Source: Euclidia mi (lineage: Eukaryota; Arthropoda; Insecta; Lepidoptera; Erebidae). From it: a stretch of DNA of 64,000 bases. Both the position numbers and the translations under genes were made by a program. Each line of letters begins with the position of its first letter. Position 1 is the stretch's first letter. Positions 58,926 through 64,000 of the stretch are shown one piece after another. The stretch lies in NCBI GenBank assembly GCA_944739405.2, contig OX123182.2:44145598-44209597 (forward strand), read 5' to 3'. The notes under the pieces were generated by a model. The model saw only the letters and a list, made by a program, of their open reading frames with translations. It ran no database searches and was not told the origin of the DNA.

Positions 58926-60060
58926 TACGGACACAAATGTCACGCACACATAGTTGTCAATGTGCCTCACTTAGTTGGACGAATGCGTTCCATCTGGTTC
59001 TTGTTTGTTAAATCTGTGGTTGGCATTATATCGCTCGCCGGCCGTTCATCAGTGCCTGTCTAGGCGTGATTGAGGGCGGACGTACGTCGTTGCTCCGCAA
59101 AATCCCCCTCCACCCCCGCATGTACGTTTTCGCAAAAGTACAAAGTATTTCGTATTCCAAACTCAATCGTTCAAACCATAGACATACTAGTAAGAAACCG
59201 TAGACAGGTTACTGACAAGGTAACATGACGGAGCTTACGAGTGGCATGCATCGCGAAAAGCGTACGCACGCTAATATAAATATGTCAAAACTACACACTA
59301 AGAATTAGATAAGAAGTAAGAGATAGCACATCTAATCGCAAGCGCGAAATAGAGATAAACATATACTCTCTGGACCAACGCGCATTGTGACATCATGCCG
59401 ACCGTTTCACAAACAATAATTTGACTCAGATGCGACATGATCACTTTGTCTGTCTTGAGTAAATTAAATTCACCTCAAAGTAAATTTGATTAATTCATTT
59501 AAGAGGGCTATCACAATTTTTCTTGGATTTGAGCGTTTTACTCGAGTTTTGATGTGTGATTGCGGTTTAGATATAGCAAAAAAGAAAAAGAAAAAGTATG
59601 AATAAGAAAGTTTGATTCTTCTTCTTTGGTATGTTTTAAATTAATATTCCAATTTGTTTACATAAATCAGTAAAAACCTTGTCTCTGCAAAGGATGTTTC
59701 ATAAAATTTTACTTTAGGGCATCTTTTGATGCTTTGTTACATCGAAGATATAATAATTTAATCATTTATAAAAATGTTTATGGTACAACTATATCTTCTA
59801 CTTTGGGATGCTTAATTCAATTTATTATGTTTCATACAGTAATACACCAAAAATAATTCCGTAAAACAGAGAGTTACTGATAATTTTTCATCCGAAATTA
59901 TATTTTTTATCTATGAATGTATAATCCAAATTTAAACAAAAAGTAACTTATAATAAAGTTTACAAAGTTACCTTACTTGAAAAAAAAATTAGTCTATTTA
60001 AATGTAAAATAATATTTTTAAATAATTGTTGTATGCAGTGCTAAAATCAATATAAATCTC
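58926..60060. other. Non-coding stretch upstream of the Mutator-YqaJ gene
   Basis: GC-richer sequence at about 59030-59130 is followed by AT-rich DNA. No coding domain was recognised. It may contain regulatory DNA of the downstream gene. Confidence 0.35.
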
Positions 60061-60198
60061 GGGACACGCGGTCTGTAGCTTTAGTCCGCGCCAAGCGCTC
60101 GCGGAGGGAGGACGTATCGCTCGCTGTTGTGACTTTGTGTGCCACGTAATTCGCCAAGAATATAGCGCAACCACTAAAACAAAAACTTCTTGATACAA
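60061..60198 (+). promoter_or_regulatory. Putative promoter / 5' untranslated exon of the Mutator-YqaJ gene
   Basis: A GC-rich patch at 60061-60130 is followed by sequence ending ATACAA|GTGAGTA, a strong donor with GT at 60199-60200. The matching acceptor TTTTCAG lies at 60331-60333, 16 bases before the ATG of the first coding exon. This suggests a 5' untranslated exon and a 135-bp first intron. No TATA box was pinned down. Confidence 0.5.
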
Positions 60199-60569
60199 GT
60201 GAGTATTTTTTTATTAGTTATGATTTGATTGTAATGTTAATATATAAGTATTTTCCTTTGATATTGTAATGCGAATATATAATAGAAAAGAAACATACAC
60301 GTAACTATAGTTGTTTGTTTTCATTATTTTCAGACATTGTTCATAATAATGGGCAAAAGAGAAAAAAATAGAACTTTTGGTGCTGTCAAAATAAAAAAAA
60401 GGATTTTGGCCGATAATTTGAAACGCGCAAGAGAAGCTTATCGGTAAGATTTATTTTTAATTATATTTTCAACGTTTACTATTCTGTAATATTGTAGTTA
60501 ACAATTATTTACATAACAACACACGCCAATGTACTCTTCACTCTTTCGCGATAGAAACATGTCGATGTT

Positions 60570-61340
60570 GAGGAGTATCTTGTTTTTACCCGACTGACCC
60601 AGAAGGAAATGTTTTTCGCGCGCACGTATGTAGGTATGTAAGGTCCATTGTGAACTCCTCTAGCCTAGACGGCTTTATGGATTTGAACATATGATGTGTT
60701 GTTAGGTTGTCGTTTTTAGTTTTTATTTAAATAATTTGTTTTTAAGGATTCCGTACTCGAGGGGTAGCCAACGGGAGAGTCCAGTTGGGTATTACTAAGA
60801 CTTCGCTATCCGTCCGTTCGTCCGTCTGTCTGTCAGCGGACTGTATCTTATACTACGATATAAGACTTTATATTTGACAACCGGTTGGCGCCGCGGGAGT
60901 GTAAGCGACTGTTACGCCGAAGGTCGCGGATTCGATTCCCGCACAAGTCAAACATTTGTGTGCATGAACATGGATGTTTGTCTTTGTCTGGGTGTTTCTA
61001 TGTATAATATGTATGTAGGTATTTACAAAAATAAAGTATATATGTATGTTTATCCATTATCTAGTACCCATAGTACAAGCTTCTGCTTAGTTTGGGACTA
61101 GATGGTGTTGTGTGAATGATGTAGAATATTATTATTATTATTATCTCATGATCCGTAATAGGTAGGTAGTTGAAATGTTCACAGAATGTGTATTTCTGTT
61201 GCCGCAATAACAACAAATAATAAAAATAAAACTAAATTGTGTGTTGAATGAATTAGTTGAAATGAATTAATGTAGTCCCCCATACAAGAAACGTAATTTT
61301 TCTCTGTGCGGTACGGAACCCTTCGTGTGCGAGTGTGAAC
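60570..61340. repeat. Repeat fragments filling intron 1
   Basis: 'acccgactgacccagaagga' (about 60587) and following words mark one lepidopteran repeat end. 'aaggattccgtactcgagg' (about 60746) with a CCGTCCGTTCGTCCGTCTGTC-like tract marks another, whose complementary-type end 'gtacggaacccttcgtgtgc' appears at about 61310. A SINE lies between the two. Confidence 0.55.
60880..61143 (+). mobile_element. tRNA-derived SINE with (ATT)n tail
   Basis: The head has a tRNA-like sequence with a B-box GGATTCGATTCCCGC (60928 onward). A body of about 200 bp follows, ending in a run of ATT units at about 61128-61143. It differs from the SINE at 41973. Located in intron 1 of the Mutator-YqaJ gene, sense orientation. 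A tRNA gene was rejected because the stems do not close into a cloverleaf and a SINE body follows. Confidence 0.75.
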
Positions 61341-61986
61341 CGTTTTTTTTTTTAATTTTTACGCAACTGGTCAAAAAATTGTTTACGTTTCTTGGGTACT
61401 TGTATGCATGCGTATAGTTGTATGGACATTTTTCATTCAATTTCATTAAAATAACATTTTTCCTATTTATAGGCAAAAAAAAGCTGAAATGCAGCAGAGC
61501 CAAGTAAATTCGCCAAATGAAATTAATTCTGATTTAACAAAGGTAAATTTTGTCTAATTCTATCTACACAATTTATTTCATGCACTATTCATAAAACTGC
61601 TACCATATAATTTATGTACATTTATCGGATTATTATACTTTTGCAGGAGAATGAAAGCACATTTCTGTCAACAACAGCTTCTACAGTGCATTCTGACAGA
61701 AATACAAATAACGTGGTAGTAATAATTTATTTCATACAATAGTATATTTAATTATTTTTAATAGCTAATTTTTTCTGCTGATTTAAATGATGCTACCGTT
61801 TAATTAATGGACTTCTTTATTTACAGGATAATGAAAGCATATTTAATTTAACAATAGATTATCAGGATCAATCTGATACAAGTACAAATAACAAGGTGAG
61901 CGTTTTTTTGTTACTCGTAATACAGCTACATTTTCAACTTTTTAAAACTTTTATCTACCCTACATTCCTGGTTTTCATTATTTCAG

Positions 61987-63123
61987 GAATTTCAGGATAT
62001 AGATGGAAGATGAATCATAGATTTTATTTTTTTTATGAATCAATTACTTCTGATCGACAAACATGGCGAAAAATTTGGTTGCCGATTGAATATTTTAAAA
62101 ATTGTGAAGGAAATACAAAAGGGTCTCATTTCAAAATTTTATCTAAAATGTTGTATGTGTGGGTCGCTTTTTAAATTAGAAACATGTAACGAAGATGATA
62201 TAAATTTAAATGTCAATACAGGCATAGTGTCTGGAGCATTAATGGTAGGAATTGATCTTTCCAATTTGAATGAGCTCACTGCATCTATGGAATTACCAAC
62301 CATGCCATTCCGCTTGTATAGCTCAATCCATGCAGATGTGGCTGAAATGTGGCGTATCACTGCAGAAGAGACTATGCAAGAAGCTGCCAAAAAAGAAATA
62401 GAAGCTGCAGAATCACGGAGTGACGTCAACGATGGGGGTATTGCAATGATACCAGTTGAAGCAGATGCATGCTGGAGTAAACGGTCGTACAAAACGAACT
62501 ATTTGGCTTTATTAGGTGTGGCCGCAATAATTGGGGAGCATACTGAAAAAGTACTTCATATAGGCGTTAGAAATAAATATTGTGTCGTATGTGCTCGCGC
62601 AAATAAAAAAGGATTAGCGCCACGAGTCCACGATTGCCACAAAAATCATTTAGGATCATCAACTAGCATGGAGCAATCTATATTAGTTGAAGGTTTCAAG
62701 GTGTTGATTGCAGAAAGAAATTTGATATATAGTACACTGATTGCCGACGGTGACTCCAGCACTTACAAAAATATTTTAGAAAGTAGGCCTTATCCCGACG
62801 TTTCTATACAAAAAATCGAATGTACGAACCATTTGTTACTCAATTACAATGGTAAAAATTTGGCATTGCAAAAGGATACTGCGATTCCCCTTAGTGAGCG
62901 TAAATTTTTGACCGGAGATCGCCTAACAAGATTACGCACAGCTATTCGCTCTGCAATTAGATTTAGGAAAGCACAAAGTACTTCATTATCGACTCAAATA
63001 CTGAATTTGCAAAGAGATATTTTGAATAGTCCCCGGCATATTTTTGGAGATCACACCTCGTGTGATAGTTATTACTGCACGGATGAAAGGAAAAAAAATT
63101 TGTTCCTTTCATTGCGACCCTGA
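61987..63123 (+). pseudogene. Mutator-like (PF20700-type) domain, exon 5 part
   Basis: The acceptor TTTCAG ends at 61986 (alternative at 61995, same phase). The frame starts with Asp-Ile-Asp-Gly-Arg, then TGA (62011-62013) where the family has Arg; CGA-to-TGA is the simplest path. It continues with HGEKFGCRLNILKIVKEIQK, GIVSGALMVGIDLSNLNELT and VEADACWSKRSYKTNYLALL, then VLHIGVRNKYCVVCARANKK, LIADGDSSTYKNILESRPYP and IQKIECTNHLLLNYNGKN. This matches the 'Mutator-like transposase' domain protein found in many copies in insects. The frame then shifts at an A-run near 63091-63098 and hits TGA at 63121-63123. It is a transposase-like protein, not a housekeeping gene; the reaction is not established. 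Confidence 0.85.
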
Positions 63124-64000
63124 TGCTCAAATTGCAAAAAAATGCTTCCCAACTTGCGTTTCACTCAAGAAGTCTCATGTTCTGCTATACCAACAATAGA
63201 GCTGAACAGTTTAACAGCGTTGTGGCGAAAGTGGTAGGAGGAAAACGAATAAATTTTTCTTTAAAAGACTCCTATGCAGCACGCTGTTACGCAGCTGTTG
63301 TGATTTTTAATACAGGCCTCCCTCAATATACCTTATATAAATCCATTTTAAAAAAGTCTCCCGGGAAATCATTAAAAGCTTTGGAACGTAAACGACATTT
63401 GGCCAACAGAAAAAGAACTGAGATAGGCTCTAAGCGTTGTCGCAGGCAACTGCAATTGGGTAGCGCAGATGGCCAATATGGCAGTCAATGCCAACGTCCC
63501 GACATGACTTGCGATAATTAAAAGAACGCTAAGACACTGTTTTTCTCCAATTTGCAACAGCAAACATTAAATCGCGAAGAAATTGAGCGCAATACTTTAC
63601 TGCAAGCAGAAAGCGCTTTATGGCTGGAACTGCGCAGATCCATACTCACTGCTTCAAAGCTTAGCAAAATATGCAAGAGACGCCCTAATACGGATTCTGC
63701 GCCCTTGGTCAAAACTTTACTGTACTCTTATAATTTAGAACATGTGTCTTCCATCAAACATGGAAAAGAGAACGAGTCAAAAGCTTTAGCTCAGCTTTGC
63801 TTGCAAATGGACATAAATATAGAAAAGTGTGGCCTATTTATAAGTACAGAGCATTTCTTTTTAGGAGCTACAACTGATGGAGTGTTTGAAGACGGTGTTG
63901 TTGAGATCAAGTGCCCCATATCTGCTTTTAAGATGGATCCTGATACGGCTATATTAGAAAAAAAATTAAATGCTTTAAAATCAATCAACAAGGCGAAGTA
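63099..64000 (+). pseudogene. Mutator domain end and YqaJ-type nuclease domain, continues past window
   Basis: After the frameshift the domain resumes as VPFIATLMLKLQKNASQLAF, then CYTNNRAEQFNSVVAKVVGG, KRINFSLKDSYAARCYAAVV and a basic stretch. A TAA at 63519-63521 interrupts the frame. The same frame then runs open to the window end with ILTASKLSKICKRRPN, SIKHGKENESKALAQL and FLGATTDGVFEDGVVEIKCP. The Asp of Thr-Asp-Gly and the Glu and Lys of Val-Glu-Ile-Lys fit the D..ExK metal-binding site of YqaJ/lambda-exonuclease-like nucleases. One frameshift and one stop between the two domains indicate decay, although the nuclease part itself is undamaged here. Confidence 0.85.

Larger units (their letters stand above)
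60334..61895 (+). pseudogene. Mutator-YqaJ gene, N-terminal exons 1-4
   Basis: Coding exon 1 (ATG 60349 to 60443) gives MGKREKNRTFGAVKIKKRIL plus a basic stretch ending Ala-Tyr-Arg. Exon 2 is 61473-61542, exon 3 is 61647-61715 and exon 4 is 61827-61895. All junctions are GT-AG and keep one frame; exon 1 ends in phase 2 and the others in phase 0. Exons 3 and 4 are both exactly 69 bp, start Glu/Asp-Asn-Glu-Ser and end Thr-Asn-Asn, so they look like an exon duplication. The product part is short, charged and Ser/Thr-rich, as in the variable N-terminus of this family. No stop is present in these exons. Function of this part is unknown. Confidence 0.7.

Noticed and set aside
60880..60960. tRNA gene in intron 1
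   Set aside because: Same reason: tRNA-derived SINE head with an (ATT)n tail.

Overview
The window looks like nuclear DNA of a lepidopteran insect (moth or butterfly). It is AT-rich and gene-poor, carries spliceosomal introns, and is packed with repeat types familiar from Lepidoptera: Helitrons with 'accgacttcaaaa' tails, jockey/CR1-like and RTE-like LINEs, tRNA-derived SINEs and small foldback elements. No clearly intact host protein-coding gene was found. Almost all recognisable coding sequence belongs to transposable elements, most of it broken. All calls are by eye; no homology search was run.

Layout. 1-10.2 kb: mostly featureless AT-rich DNA with a GC-rich island holding a CRE-like site (about 557-793), an 84-nt near-perfect hairpin (2823-2906), retroposon tails (5.0-5.4 kb) and a GC-rich retroposon tail (8.64-9.29 kb). 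10.2-25.2 kb: a rearranged Helitron. Two arms of about 4.16 kb (10188-14350 and 15550-19710) form a giant inverted repeat around a 1.2-kb spacer. Each arm carries the Rep C-terminal part and Pif1-like helicase, and the spacer carries the Rep HUH motif. The element's N-terminal half lies on the minus strand at 19712-22024. The breakpoint falls in the codons of the Rep tyrosine motif. Both arms share a stop codon and a frameshift, so the element was already dead when it was rearranged. A separate foldback of about 207-bp arms spans 22667-25156.

25.2-33 kb: a hAT-type MITE with a 25-bp perfect TIR and 8-bp target duplication (25659-25906), a palindrome with a SINE in its loop (26.5-27.25 kb), another foldback (28.2 kb), and 5'-truncated LINE ends (30.5-32.2 kb). 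33.0-43.0 kb: a diverged tandem segmental duplication (33025-37513 and 38783-42980). The second copy holds a SINE with target duplications, and the first copy preserves the empty site.

44.6-56.8 kb: a nested stack. LINE A (plus strand) is interrupted by LINE B (minus strand, about 4.5 kb without its insert, 9-bp target duplication). LINE B is interrupted by a 5.5-kb LTR element (49883-55416) with two 1118-bp LTRs that look identical, a 4-bp target duplication (CGCT) and no coding capacity. The LTR element's interior ends in a 30-bp minisatellite.

57-64 kb: a 26-codon THAP-like fragment, a degenerate repeat built around GGGTCCTGCTG, and a multi-exon gene encoding a Mutator-like (PF20700-type) domain followed by a YqaJ-type nuclease. 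That gene keeps good splice sites but carries two in-frame stops and a frameshift, and it runs off the right edge.
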